Assembly: GCF_001905825.1 (NCBI RefSeq)
Contig: NZ_LIVV01000001.1
Coordinates: 1,555,302-1,619,301 of the forward strand
Direction: 5' to 3'
Length of the DNA stretch: 64,000 nucleotides
Source: Streptomyces sp. CB02009
GTDB lineage: Bacteria; Actinomycetota; Actinomycetes; Streptomycetales; Streptomycetaceae
The notes beneath the pieces were generated by a model. It had not been told where the DNA came from. It was given only the letters and a program-made list of their open reading frames with translations, and made no database searches. The translations under genes were made by a program, and so were the position numbers. Numbering within the stretch: the first letter of the stretch is position 1; every line of letters begins with the position of its first letter. This document shows positions 8,121-16,086 of this stretch, in pieces.

Positions 8121-9844
8121 AGGCGCGGCGTGCGAGGCGGGAGGGTGCGCCGGCTGCCCGTCTTCTCGAAGGCCGCCGCGAGGGACAGCAGGGCGTTGTC
8201 GTCGTACGCGCGGCCCGCGAAGGTCAGCCCGACGGGCATGCCGATGTCTGCCATGGTGCCCATGGGCACGGTCACGGTCGGGATGCCGAGGTGGCGGGGG
8301 ACCAGGTTGCCGTTGGCGACCCAGACGCCGTTGCGCCAGCCGAGGTCGGCGGACGCCTCGTCGACGTCCATGTCCGCGGGGCCCACGTCGGCCACCGCGG
8401 GGAAGACCACCGCGTCCAGGCCCAGTCCGTCCATCCACAGCTCCAGGTCGACGCGGCGCGTCTCCTCGAGGCCGCGCAGCCCCTGCTCGAGCTGCGGCAT
8501 GTCGGCGAGGGAGGCGTACGGGCGCTCGCGCACGAAGCGGGGGTAGTCGCCGACCGTGTCGTCGAAGCCGTCGTACCGGTCGGGAAGCTCGCCTTCCTGC
8601 TTGGGCCAGATGCGGGCGCCGTCCACGTCGGCCAGCGTGGAGAGCGCCGGGTCGCCGTTGGCCCGCAGGAAGTCGTCCCAGGCCCAGGCGGACAGGTCCT
8701 CGATCTCGAAGGTGAGGTACTCGCGGCTGACCAGGCCGCGGGTGAGCAGCGAGGGCGCACCGGGGCGGTCGGACTCGTAGTTCGACACCACCGGGAAGTC
8801 GACCTCGACCACCTCGGCGCCGGCGGCCTCCAGGTCGCGGCGGGCGGCTTCCCACAGGGTGATCACCGAGGGGCGCGTGTCGACGCGCTGCCCGGTCTGG
8901 CCGCCGATGCCTCCGTCGGGGTTCGTCCCGGCGGCGGGGTCGGCGTTGACGTACATCCTGGGCACGCCGACGCGCTTGCCGGCGAGCGCGCCGGACGCGG
9001 CCTCGGCGTCGGCGGGCGCGAGGGCCGGGTAGGAGGCGGGGCGCACCTGCGAGGCCGGGGGCAGCGCCACCCACGGCTGGGCGCGCCACAGGTCCCCGCG
9101 CGTCTGCGGGTCGTCGGCGACGATGACGTCGAGCAGTTCCAGCAGGTCGGCCATGGTGCGGGTGTGCGGGACGACGACGTCCATGGTCGGGACGAGCGGC
9201 CAGTTGCCGCGGACCGAGATCACGCCGCGGCTGGGGGTGTAGGCGCACAGTGCGTTGTTCGAGGCGGGGGCGCGGCCAGAGGACCAGGTCTCCTCGCCGA
9301 GGCCGAACGCGCCGAAGGACGCCGCCGTGGCCGTGCCGGAGCCGTTGGAGGAGCCGGAGCCGTAGGCGCTGGTGAGCCAGTCGGCGCTGTACGGGCTCTC
9401 CGCGCGGCCGTACACACCACGCTGCATGCCGCCGTTCGCCATCGGCGGCATGTTGGTGAGGCCGATGAGGACCGCACCGCCCGCGCGCAGCCGCTCGATG
9501 GCGAAGGCGTCGCGCTGGGCGACGAGGTGCTCGAAGGCCGGGGAGCCGGACGCGGCCGTGAGCCCCTCGGCGAGGTAGCTGTCCTTGGCGGTGTACGGGA
9601 TGCCGTCCAGTGGGCCCAGCGTCTCGCCGCGGGCGCGGCGGGCGTCTGAGGCCTCCGCGTCCGCCCGGGCGCGCGGGTTCATGACGACCATCGCGTTCAG
9701 GGCGGTGGCGGTACCGGGCCGGTCGTACGCGTCGATCCGCGCGAGGTAGGCGTCGAGCAGCTCGACCGCTGTCGTCTCGCCCTTCTCCAGCGCTGAGCGC
9801 AGGTCGGCGATACAGGTCTCCACGACATCGAATCCGCGCGTCAT
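8108..9844 (-). CDS. Amidase-signature family hydrolase
   Basis: 578 residues with CAGGAGACACCCAC before ATG 9844. Amidase-signature enzymes hydrolyse amides with a Ser-cisSer-Lys triad. Lys is in YTAKDSY (residue 87); the Gly/Ser loop YGSGSSNGSG (161-170) would hold the cis-Ser; the nucleophile region reads EETWSSGRAP (184-193, Ser189) where most family members have TDTGGSIR, so the active-site loop is unusual. N-terminal ALEKGETTAVELLDAYLARI and C-terminal GIPTVTVPMG match the family. Cytoplasmic. Divergent from a TetR gene with CTAGA-rich DNA between, which suggests substrate-induced control by that regulator. Confidence 0.9.
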   Translation of the reverse strand: MTRGFDVVETCIADLRSALEKGETTAVELLDAYLARIDAYDRPGTATALNAMVVMNPRARADAEASDARRARGETLGPLDGIPYTAKDSYLAEGLTAASGSPAFEHLVAQRDAFAIERLRAGGAVLIGLTNMPPMANGGMQRGVYGRAESPYSADWLTSAYGSGSSNGSGTATAASFGAFGLGEETWSSGRAPASNNALCAYTPSRGVISVRGNWPLVPTMDVVVPHTRTMADLLELLDVIVADDPQTRGDLWRAQPWVALPPASQVRPASYPALAPADAEAASGALAGKRVGVPRMYVNADPAAGTNPDGGIGGQTGQRVDTRPSVITLWEAARRDLEAAGAEVVEVDFPVVSNYESDRPGAPSLLTRGLVSREYLTFEIEDLSAWAWDDFLRANGDPALSTLADVDGARIWPKQEGELPDRYDGFDDTVGDYPRFVRERPYASLADMPQLEQGLRGLEETRRVDLELWMDGLGLDAVVFPAVADVGPADMDVDEASADLGWRNGVWVANGNLVPRHLGIPTVTVPMGTMADIGMPVGLTFAGRAYDDNALLSLAAAFEKTGSRRTLPPRTPRLSAE

Positions 9845-9938
9845 GTGGGTGTCTCCTGGGTGGTGAGTCAGGGCAGGGCGGGCCGTTGGCCGTCGGGCGA
9901 CGGCGCACAGCTGGGTGCCGCACTCCTCATCGCATTAA

Positions 9939-9984
9939 CTAGATTTTCAGTCTAGACTAAAGGTCTAGATGTGCGGAACCTAGA
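9939..9984. promoter_or_regulatory. CTAGA-cluster operator between divergent amidase and TetR genes
   Basis: A perfect palindrome AGTCTAGACT (9949-9958) sits inside a 16-bp near-palindrome, and CTAGA recurs at 9939-9943, 9965-9969 and 9980-9984. CTAG is scarce in Streptomyces DNA, so four copies in 46 bases stand out. The position, between two divergent starts in the only AT-rich stretch, fits an operator for the adjacent TetR protein. Binding is inferred. Confidence 0.6.
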
Positions 9985-10020
9985 CTTGGGACCTGGATCT
10001 CCGGAATCGAAAGTGAGCGC

Positions 10021-10743
10021 ATGCCGACGTCAGAGACCGGGCCCGCGGAGCCCGACCGCCTCCCCCCGCCGAGCGGCGTGATGGGATCGGCGGGCGCCGA
10101 CACCGCAGGCGCCCCGCGGCCCGCGGCCCGGGTCCCGATCGACCGGAAACGCCAGCGCAGCGGGGACGACGCGCGGGAGCGGGCCATGCGGGCCGCCATC
10201 AGCGTCATCGCCGAGAAGGGCACCGCGGCGCTGCGGATGTCGGACATCGCCGCGCGGGCCGGGATGAGCACCGGGCACATCCTCTACCACTTCGGCAAGA
10301 AGGACCGGCTGCTGCTCGAAGTCCTCGCGTGGAGTCAGGCGGACCTCTGGACCCGCTTCCAGCAGGCCGCCGACCGGGCCGCGTCACCTGCGGAGAAGCT
10401 GGACCTGTTCGTCCGCGCCTACCTGCCACGCCACCAGGGCGACGAGCGCTACGCACTGTGGACGCAGGTACTGGCCCAGCGCCACGACGAAGCGGGCAAG
10501 CGCATCCTCACGGAGCTGCTGGACGGCTGGGACGAACGCCTGGAGGTCATCCTCCGCGAGGGCCGGGACCTGGGGTACTTCGCCGAGGTGGACCTGCCGG
10601 AGTTCACCGTCCGGGCCGTGGCCATGCTGAGCGGGCTCGCCGAGGACGTGATGTTCGGACGGCCCCGCTGGCAGCACACCTCCGCGCACGCCTTCGCCCT
10701 CTCCGCCCTCGAACGCGAACTGCGACCCACCGGTCAGGGCTGA
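10021..10743 (+). CDS. TetR/AcrR family transcriptional regulator
   Basis: 240 residues, ATG 10021. A disordered Pro/Gly-rich N-terminal 40 residues precedes the helix-turn-helix: RERAMRAAISVIAEKGTAAL then IAARAGMSTGHILYHFGKKDRL, a textbook TetR recognition region. The C-terminal domain (PAEKLDLFVRAYLP through WTQVLAQRHDEAGKRILTELLDGW) resembles the BetI-like class. It is divergent from the amidase gene and probably represses both through the CTAGA sites at 9939-9984; the effector may be the amidase substrate or product. Confidence 0.92.
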   Translation: MPTSETGPAEPDRLPPPSGVMGSAGADTAGAPRPAARVPIDRKRQRSGDDARERAMRAAISVIAEKGTAALRMSDIAARAGMSTGHILYHFGKKDRLLLEVLAWSQADLWTRFQQAADRAASPAEKLDLFVRAYLPRHQGDERYALWTQVLAQRHDEAGKRILTELLDGWDERLEVILREGRDLGYFAEVDLPEFTVRAVAMLSGLAEDVMFGRPRWQHTSAHAFALSALERELRPTGQG

Positions 10744-10800
10744 GGGCGACGGCAGGCGGCGCCGCTGATGCCTACGGGAGATCGGAGCGCCGGACTCCCG

Positions 10801-10902
10801 GGGCACCGGACCGTCAGCGCCAGCGGACCGTCGGGGGCACCGGACCGTCAGGATCAGCGGATCGTCGGGGTCAGCGGATTGTCGGGGTCAGCGGATCGTC
10901 AC
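10801..10902. repeat. Six-unit 17-bp tandem repeat overlapping a gene end
   Basis: Units start at 10801, 10818, 10835, 10852, 10869 and 10886, each a variant of GGTCAGCGGATCGTCGG. The last unit encodes the final codons (VTIR) and TGA of the gene on the minus strand; the others lie beyond it in the convergent gap after the TetR gene. The array appears to have grown outward from the 3' end of that gene. Confidence 0.85.
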
Positions 10903-11889
10903 CAGAGCGTTCGACTGGAACAGGCCGTACCACTCGGTGTAGATGCCGCGGTCGCACGTCGTCGGGTCCGTGATCAGGCGCCCCGACTCATCGGTCTTCC
11001 GCGCCGCGTTCCCGGCCCGCTTGTGCGACCAGAAGCCTTCCAGGTGATAGCGGTAGAAATGGAAGTCCCGGACGCCGGTCGAGAAGGTGCCGGTGCACAG
11101 GCCCACGACGAACCGGCTGCTCCCCGGGGGCTGGCAGGGGAACCCGTACATCGACAGCCCGTCCTTGTAGAGGCCCACGGCCACCTGGAAGCCCAGCATC
11201 GTCGCGGGGATCTCGTACCCGTGCTTGCGGCCGGGCCGCGCGAACGTGTCGGTCCGGATGGCCACGGCGTACGCGTAGCAGTTGTTGTACGGCTCGATCA
11301 AGGGGTGGTTCCAGTACTCGGGGGCCCACACCTGGCTGTCGAAGGCGCAGAAGGGCTTTCCGTCGGCGAGCCGTCGCAACTGCTCCCTGACCTCGTCGGT
11401 GACCCCCGTGGCCTCGCCGGTGGCGCCCGTGACTTCGCCGGTGGCACCCGTCTGCTGCTGGTCTCCGGGGCGCGTCGAAGCCGCCCGGCCGCCGCCATCG
11501 GCCCGCCCGGTCCGAGCGATCTCCTCCTGGGCGGTCGTCCGCATGGCGTCGGCGTACCAGGTGCCGTTGTCGATGCCCCCGCCCTCCGACAGGTTCGAGG
11601 GCATCGTCTCCACCAGCTTCGCCGCCAGTTCCGCGCTCGCGGCCTCGTCCTTCGCGGCGCCCCCGGCGAGCTCGAACCGCTGCGGCAAGCCCTCCCTGCC
11701 GGGTCCCTCGGTGAACTCAACCCGCACCCCGTCGAAGCCGAGTCCGGTGTAGCCGCTGTGGACTTCGCCGCGGGCCTCGGGAGTGCGGAGCAGCAGCTCC
11801 TCCAGGTAGCCGACCTGGTCCGGATCGCTGATCTCCCACGAGGGGTTGGGGCGTCCGGAGAACATGTCGATGGTGATGCGCAGGGCCAT
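10888..11889 (-). CDS. Unknown protein with probable papain/NlpC-like cysteine-hydrolase domain
   Basis: 333 residues, ATG 11889. Residues 1-70 form one module (LRITIDMFSGRPNPSWEISD). A Gly/Thr/Glu-rich linker (about 125-165) leads to a C-terminal domain with YNNCYAYAVA (Cys204), DTFARPGRKHG, RDFHFYRYHL (His277), GFWSHKRAG and TDESGRLITDP. The order N-C-Y...DFH-x-Y-R...W-S-H-K-x-G...ITDP recalls a widespread uncharacterised family that I believe is papain/NlpC-like, with Cys and His as probable catalytic residues; this assignment is inference. No signal peptide. Last gene of a three-gene minus-strand operon, 70 bases after the small-protein gene. Confidence 0.7.
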   Translation of the reverse strand: MALRITIDMFSGRPNPSWEISDPDQVGYLEELLLRTPEARGEVHSGYTGLGFDGVRVEFTEGPGREGLPQRFELAGGAAKDEAASAELAAKLVETMPSNLSEGGGIDNGTWYADAMRTTAQEEIARTGRADGGGRAASTRPGDQQQTGATGEVTGATGEATGVTDEVREQLRRLADGKPFCAFDSQVWAPEYWNHPLIEPYNNCYAYAVAIRTDTFARPGRKHGYEIPATMLGFQVAVGLYKDGLSMYGFPCQPPGSSRFVVGLCTGTFSTGVRDFHFYRYHLEGFWSHKRAGNAARKTDESGRLITDPTTCDRGIYTEWYGLFQSNALVTIR

Positions 11890-11959
11890 GATGTTGCCTC
11901 CACCGCCCGGACCGGAGGACCCGCGGGCCTGCCGGCGGCGAGTCCTCCGGAATCGGCTG

Positions 11960-12310
11960 CTAGAAGGGACACTCGATGTGGACCTCGATGTCCACGCCGC
12001 CGACGTGCACGCCGATGTCCACGGACGACGACTCGGTGACCGTGGGCGTGATGATGATCGGCACGCCCTGGGCCAGTCCCTGACTGAGCAGGGCCTGCCA
12101 GGTGAAGGCGTCCTCGGGCGTTGCCGTGGCCTCGACCAACTGGGCGCGCTGCTTGTCCGTGAGCGAGAAGTACTCCTCGCCGAAGGCCAGGGCGCCGCTC
12201 GTCTGGATGATTCCGATCGCTCTGCGGCGTTCGTTCTCGTCGGCCTTCAGCTGCTGGACGAGCTGCTCGAAGGACTGCGGGTTGAGTGCCGGCTTGGTGT
12301 ACGTCGCCAT
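11960..12310 (-). CDS. Small protein of unknown function, possible substrate or precursor
   Basis: 116 residues, ATG 12310. The N-terminal two-thirds is helical and charged (SFEQLVQQLKADENERRRAI, then LTDKQRAQLVEA); the last 35 residues switch to a beta-rich, Val/Ile-rich tail with alternating hydrophobics (VDIGVHVGGVDIEVHIECPF) and a near-terminal Cys. The split into helical leader and compact tail resembles RiPP precursors, but no cleavage motif or known maturase is nearby, so this is only a suggestion. It lies between two larger unknown genes on the same strand, about 40 and 70 bases away, consistent with one operon. Confidence 0.65.
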   Translation of the reverse strand: MATYTKPALNPQSFEQLVQQLKADENERRRAIGIIQTSGALAFGEEYFSLTDKQRAQLVEATATPEDAFTWQALLSQGLAQGVPIIITPTVTESSSVDIGVHVGGVDIEVHIECPF

Positions 12311-12349
12311 GACGTTCGGTCTCCTTCCGCGAAACCGTCCGGGCCGTGG

Positions 12350-13105
12350 TCAGGCCCGGTTCAGGCAGATGTGCTGGGTCGTTCCCGCCATGGTCGCCTG
12401 GTCCAGGACGAAGGTCCGGTTGACGTAGCCCTCGCGCATGACCAGGACTCCGTAGGAGGTCCACATCCCGTCGATGAGCGCGATGAACTGGGCGTTGGCG
12501 TCGAACAGGTAGGTGTTGTAGCCGTCCGTGATCCAGGACCAGGGCAGCAGCTCCTCGCTGGCGCAGTCGGTCAGGACCAGTGTGACGAACCACGGGATCT
12601 GAAAGTCCTCGGCCGAGCCGCCCCGCTGCTCCCCGCCGAACAGGGACCGGTCCCCGAAGAACCCGGTCCTGCGGCTGGTGCTCGTGGACTTGCCTGACAC
12701 GGTGGCCAGTTGCCGATGGAACGGGTGGGTGAGGCGCGCCGTCGAGTTCCCGTTCGTCGCCTGCCGGAGGAACACCCGGACCATGGCGGTCAGTTTGACC
12801 GCGAGGTCGGCCTCATCGTAGACGGGGAACAGCTCGGGAGGCAGGCAGGGGTGGACCGGCAGGGGGAAGTCGGGCGTGGGCATGGGGTGGGCGTTCAGCT
12901 TCTGGGTGAGGTCGTCCGGATCCGCGAGGGGCATGGGAAGCGTCCGCAGCCGTGAGCCGAGCTCGTAGATGAGCGCGGTCTCCGGGTGGGCCTCGAGCAG
13001 GAGTGCCTCGAAGGAATCGAGGGAACCGCGTGGATCGGAGGAACCGCGTGGATAGGGGGAAGCGGAGGAACCGGAGGTCGTGTCAACGCTCTGACGCACC
13101 GTCAT
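12350..13105 (-). CDS. Protein of unknown function, first gene of the three-gene operon
   Basis: 251 residues from ATG 13105, chosen because AACAGGAGTTG sits directly before it; the frame continues upstream but with no such site. The N-terminus is low-complexity (Ser/Pro/Gly with PRGSSDPRGS), followed by acidic helical sequence and a C-terminal domain with tryptophans (LLPWSWITDGYNTYLFD, ALIDGMWTSYGVLVMREGYVN). No catalytic motif, membrane span or signal peptide seen. The ribosome binding site lies in the loop of a hairpin whose stem contains the start codon (13103-13120), so translation may be regulated. Confidence 0.7.
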   Translation of the reverse strand: MTVRQSVDTTSGSSASPYPRGSSDPRGSLDSFEALLLEAHPETALIYELGSRLRTLPMPLADPDDLTQKLNAHPMPTPDFPLPVHPCLPPELFPVYDEADLAVKLTAMVRVFLRQATNGNSTARLTHPFHRQLATVSGKSTSTSRRTGFFGDRSLFGGEQRGGSAEDFQIPWFVTLVLTDCASEELLPWSWITDGYNTYLFDANAQFIALIDGMWTSYGVLVMREGYVNRTFVLDQATMAGTTQHICLNRA

Positions 13106-13120
13106 CAACTCCTGTTGATG
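13103..13120 (-). promoter_or_regulatory. Start-codon hairpin
   Basis: On the transcript CATCAAC-AGGA-GTTGATG forms a 7-bp stem with a 4-base loop. The loop carries most of the Shine-Dalgarno sequence and the ATG is the last three bases of the stem, so the hairpin could limit initiation of the 251-residue protein. Confidence 0.45.
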
Positions 13121-13450
13121 AGTCAAGTACTGGCTCGGGACGGAGCTCCGCGTCGGGCGCGGGAGCGGCGAGAGGTGGGCGAGAGATCGCCGAAAGTGCC
13201 CTACGGCATCCACGCGTTGGGAGCGGCGTGCGAGCAGGCGCGCGACGCGCGCGCTACGGTTTCAGTCTCGGCCCGGCCGCCGCGGCGCGCAACTCGCCCG
13301 GGTCGCCGCCGGCCCATGGCTGACGTAGCGTGGAAGACAACTGATTCCCCCAGTCGTGCCCGGCGGAACTCGCCCTGTCGGAAACCACGATGACCTGTGC
13401 GGGTGGCCCCGTCGCGGAAGCACGAACCTGGCTGCGAGGAAGGGGCGGTC
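13121..13450. other. Divergent intergenic region, no gene recognised
   Basis: 330 bases between the divergent unknown operon and the VioB-like gene. No motif-bearing frame on either strand. Both promoters must lie here, but no clear -35/-10 pair was found. GAGGAAGGGG before 13451 is the ribosome binding site of the plus-strand gene. Confidence 0.4.
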
Positions 13451-14521
13451 GTGACCGCGCTTCTCGACTACCGGAGCAACAGGATCGTCGAGCTGATGGG
13501 GGAGCCCGCCGATCATCGCGACGCGGATTGGCTGAAGGAGTCCCTCCAGCAGGCCGTCATGCTGGAACTGGCCACGCTCCCGCCCTACTTGTGCGGCCTC
13601 TGGTCCATCGAGGACCCCGACCGGGACGGCGACGCGTTCGAGGCGATCCGGCGGATCGTCTTCGACGAGATGTCCCACCTCGCCCTGGCCGGCAACATGC
13701 TCACCACCATCGGCGGTGCCCCGCGGCTGGCCGACCCGAGGACGGTGCCGGCGTATCCGGGCTTGCTGCCCGGTGGCGTACGGCCCGGTCTGACCGTGTT
13801 CCTGAGCGGGCTGACGAAGGAGTCGCTGGACCTCTACTCGCGTATCGAGGCGCCCGACGACCCGCTCGCCGAATCCCGCGCGTCCACCTCGATCGGCGCC
13901 TTCTACACGGCGATCCTCGATGTGTTCCGCACCCACGCCGACCTGATCGCGGGGACCCGGCAGCTCACCCGGAACATGTCCCACCACGGGCAGGGCAACA
14001 GCGTCGTGGCACTCACCGGCCTCCCCCAGGTGACCGCTGCCATCGAGGTCATCAAGGAGCAGGGCGAGGGAACGTCGGGCTCACCCGTGAACCCGCATCC
14101 GGGCGAGCCGGGCGAGCCCGCCCACTACCACGTCTTCCGCGAGATCTTCCACGGCCGCAAGCTCGTCAAGACCGCCGAGAACCCGGACCGATGGGAGTTC
14201 ACGGGCGACGAGATCCCCATGCCCCGCGCCCTGCCGATGGCCACCGTCCCCGCGGGCGGTTGGGACACGTCGGGCTCGGCGGTCGTCGACGCCGGGACGC
14301 GCGAACTGCTCGATGCCGTCAACCACGCGTACAGCGAGATGCTGCGCCTCCTGGAGGCGGCCTGGCAGACGGATCTGCCGGCGAAGGCGAAGGAACTGCT
14401 GACGAAGGCCATCGGCACGATGTTCGACCTGCAGGGGCCGGCACGCAGCCTGATGGAGCGACCGCTGCCCGACGGAAGCGGCCGGACCTTCGGCCCCGAG
14501 TTCCGTTACACCGAGGCCTGA
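13451..14521 (+). CDS. VioB/RebD-type ferritin-like domain protein (iminophenylpyruvate dimer synthase-like fold)
   Basis: 356 residues from GTG 13451, with GAGGAAGGGG upstream. It is almost entirely one ferritin-like domain of the type in VioB/RebD (PF12902): LKESLQQAVMLELATLPPYLCGLWSI, then IRRIVFDEMSHLALAGNMLTTIGG, whose Glu and ExxxH residues form the first half of a di-iron site, and AHYHVFREIFHGRKLV and SEMLRLLEAAWQ later. Full VioB/RebD proteins are about 1000 residues and include a haem part missing here. A role in oxidative tailoring or oxygen chemistry is inferred. Convergent with the FAD enzyme gene; I suspect a shared pathway with the FAD/catalase pair. Confidence 0.8.
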   Translation: MTALLDYRSNRIVELMGEPADHRDADWLKESLQQAVMLELATLPPYLCGLWSIEDPDRDGDAFEAIRRIVFDEMSHLALAGNMLTTIGGAPRLADPRTVPAYPGLLPGGVRPGLTVFLSGLTKESLDLYSRIEAPDDPLAESRASTSIGAFYTAILDVFRTHADLIAGTRQLTRNMSHHGQGNSVVALTGLPQVTAAIEVIKEQGEGTSGSPVNPHPGEPGEPAHYHVFREIFHGRKLVKTAENPDRWEFTGDEIPMPRALPMATVPAGGWDTSGSAVVDAGTRELLDAVNHAYSEMLRLLEAAWQTDLPAKAKELLTKAIGTMFDLQGPARSLMERPLPDGSGRTFGPEFRYTEA

Positions 14522-14631
14522 GGAGCGCACTTCGTCGAGCGATCGCGCGCCTCTTGTGCGCCCCTGTGCTACGAATGCGCTCCATGCGCCCCCTGGGGCG
14601 GAACCGGCCTGCCCAGCGTGCGGGAAGCCGG

Positions 14632-16086
14632 TCAGCGCCCCGCGTCGATACCTTGCGTGAAAGCCCCTGAGAGGGTGTCCACGAGGCCCACTGAACGGCG
14701 CCGAGCCCAGAACGGGGCCGACGACCAACGCTGTTCGTCCGCGTAGGCCCGGGCGTGGTGCGTGAGGTAGCGGGCCGCCACCCCGTCGACGAACGCCCTG
14801 TACTCCGCGAGCGCGTCCTCGTCGCCACGATCGGGGCCGCGCAGACAGCGGTCGACGGCCCGCGCCGCGCGGACGCCGGTGTGCAGGGCCGTCAGGATCC
14901 CCTGGGAGGAGAGCGGGTCGCAGGCGAGCGCGGCGTCCCCGGCGGCCACCCAGCCCGGTCCGGCCGGCGGGGCGAGCCGCTGCCCGTGGGCCGGCGCCCA
15001 GCGCGGTTCAGGCCGCGGCCCGGCCGCGTAGCCGTCCAACCGGGTCCGCACATGCCGGGTACGGGCCGCCCGTTCCAGGAACCCGGTGGCGGTGCGCAGC
15101 CGGGGATCGGCGAGGTCGCGGTCGGTGAGATGGGCGACCAGCCGCCCGGCCGGCACGCGCGCGGTGTACCACCAGCCGTCCGGTGCCGCCTCGACGAGCG
15201 TGCGCAGGTCCTGGTCGGCCGGTGCGGGGCCGGGCAGCACGGCGTACGCGGCCACGAGCCGGTCCTGCCGCAGCCGCATGGCGCTGTGCCGGGCGATCAC
15301 CGCGCGTCGGCCGGTGGCGTCCACCACCCACGGGCAGGGCACCTCCCGCTCCTCTCCGCGCTCTTGCCCCTCCCCACGCTCCCGCACCACCAGCTGCCAT
15401 TCTCCCGGCCGGCCCGTCCGGCGCACCGCGACGCCGCACACGAGTCGGGCTCCGGCTTCCACGGCCGCGCCGCGCAGGAACGCGTCGAACCGCACGCGGT
15501 CCAGATGCCAGTCGGGCCCATGCGGGTCCAGGACGTTCCCCCGCCCGTACAGCTCCCCGGAGCCCCAGGCCGCCTCGGTGCCGGTGCAGGGCAGGTGCCC
15601 GTCGGCGCCGAGACCGTCCAGCAGGCCCAGGTCACGCAGGAGGGGCCGGGCGGCGGGCGGCAGGGTCTCGCCGATCCGGTACGGGCCCGCTCCTCGTGGC
15701 CGGTCGCGCGGGAGGTCTCGTGGCGGCCGCTCGGAATCGGCCGCGGCCGATTTCGCCGCGGGCCCCGCCGGGCGGCCACCGGGCCGGGGATCACCGGGCC
15801 GGGGATCGAGGAGCAGGACGCGGCGGCCCGCGCGGGCCAGGCACAGCGCCGCGACCGACCCGGCCGGCCCGGCGCCCGCCACGACCGCGTCGCAGCCCGC
15901 CGCCACAGCGTCGTACCCGCCTGCCGTCACCGTGTAGCAGCCGGGCGCACCCGCGTTGCAGTCCGCCGCCACCGAGTCGTACCCGCTTGCCGCCACCGAG
16001 TCGTACCCGCTTGCCGCCACCGCGTCACAGCCCGGCACGCCCGCATCGCACCCGCCCGCCACGACCGCGTCGTCGCCGCCCGTCAC
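14632..16086 (-). CDS. FAD-dependent oxidoreductase (LodB/halogenase-like) with repeat-expanded N-terminus
   Basis: 484 residues. The start is GTG 16086, overlapping the TGA of the catalase-like gene (GTGA, 16083-16086), so it is translationally coupled. The dinucleotide-binding motif VVAGAGPAGSVAALCLARAG only begins near residue 68; before it lie about eight degenerate 7-8-residue units (YDSVAASG, CDAVAASG). Later motifs GETLPPAARPLLRDLGL, DWHLDRVRFDAFL, VVDATGRRAVIAR and GDAALACDPLSSQGI are typical of flavin monooxygenases in the geranylgeranyl-reductase/LodB group. LodB proteins mature the CTQ cofactor of LodA oxidases; no LodA is in the window, so the partner is open. Confidence 0.85.
   Translation of the reverse strand: MTGGDDAVVAGGCDAGVPGCDAVAASGYDSVAASGYDSVAADCNAGAPGCYTVTAGGYDAVAAGCDAVVAGAGPAGSVAALCLARAGRRVLLLDPRPGDPRPGGRPAGPAAKSAAADSERPPRDLPRDRPRGAGPYRIGETLPPAARPLLRDLGLLDGLGADGHLPCTGTEAAWGSGELYGRGNVLDPHGPDWHLDRVRFDAFLRGAAVEAGARLVCGVAVRRTGRPGEWQLVVRERGEGQERGEEREVPCPWVVDATGRRAVIARHSAMRLRQDRLVAAYAVLPGPAPADQDLRTLVEAAPDGWWYTARVPAGRLVAHLTDRDLADPRLRTATGFLERAARTRHVRTRLDGYAAGPRPEPRWAPAHGQRLAPPAGPGWVAAGDAALACDPLSSQGILTALHTGVRAARAVDRCLRGPDRGDEDALAEYRAFVDGVAARYLTHHARAYADEQRWSSAPFWARRRSVGLVDTLSGAFTQGIDAGR
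15880..16075. repeat. 24-bp tandem repeat coding the N-terminus of the FAD enzyme
   Basis: Two identical 24-bp units (15965-15988 and 15989-16012) encode SGYDSVAA; flanking diverged units encode CDAVAASG, NAGAPGC, YTVTAGG and YDAVAAGC. All resemble the sequence of the Rossmann beta-1 strand (DAVVAGAG), as if that segment had been tandemly copied in frame. Confidence 0.75.

Noticed and set aside
11960..12310. Definite RiPP precursor
   Set aside because: No known leader motif, protease site or maturase next to it; reported only as a possibility.
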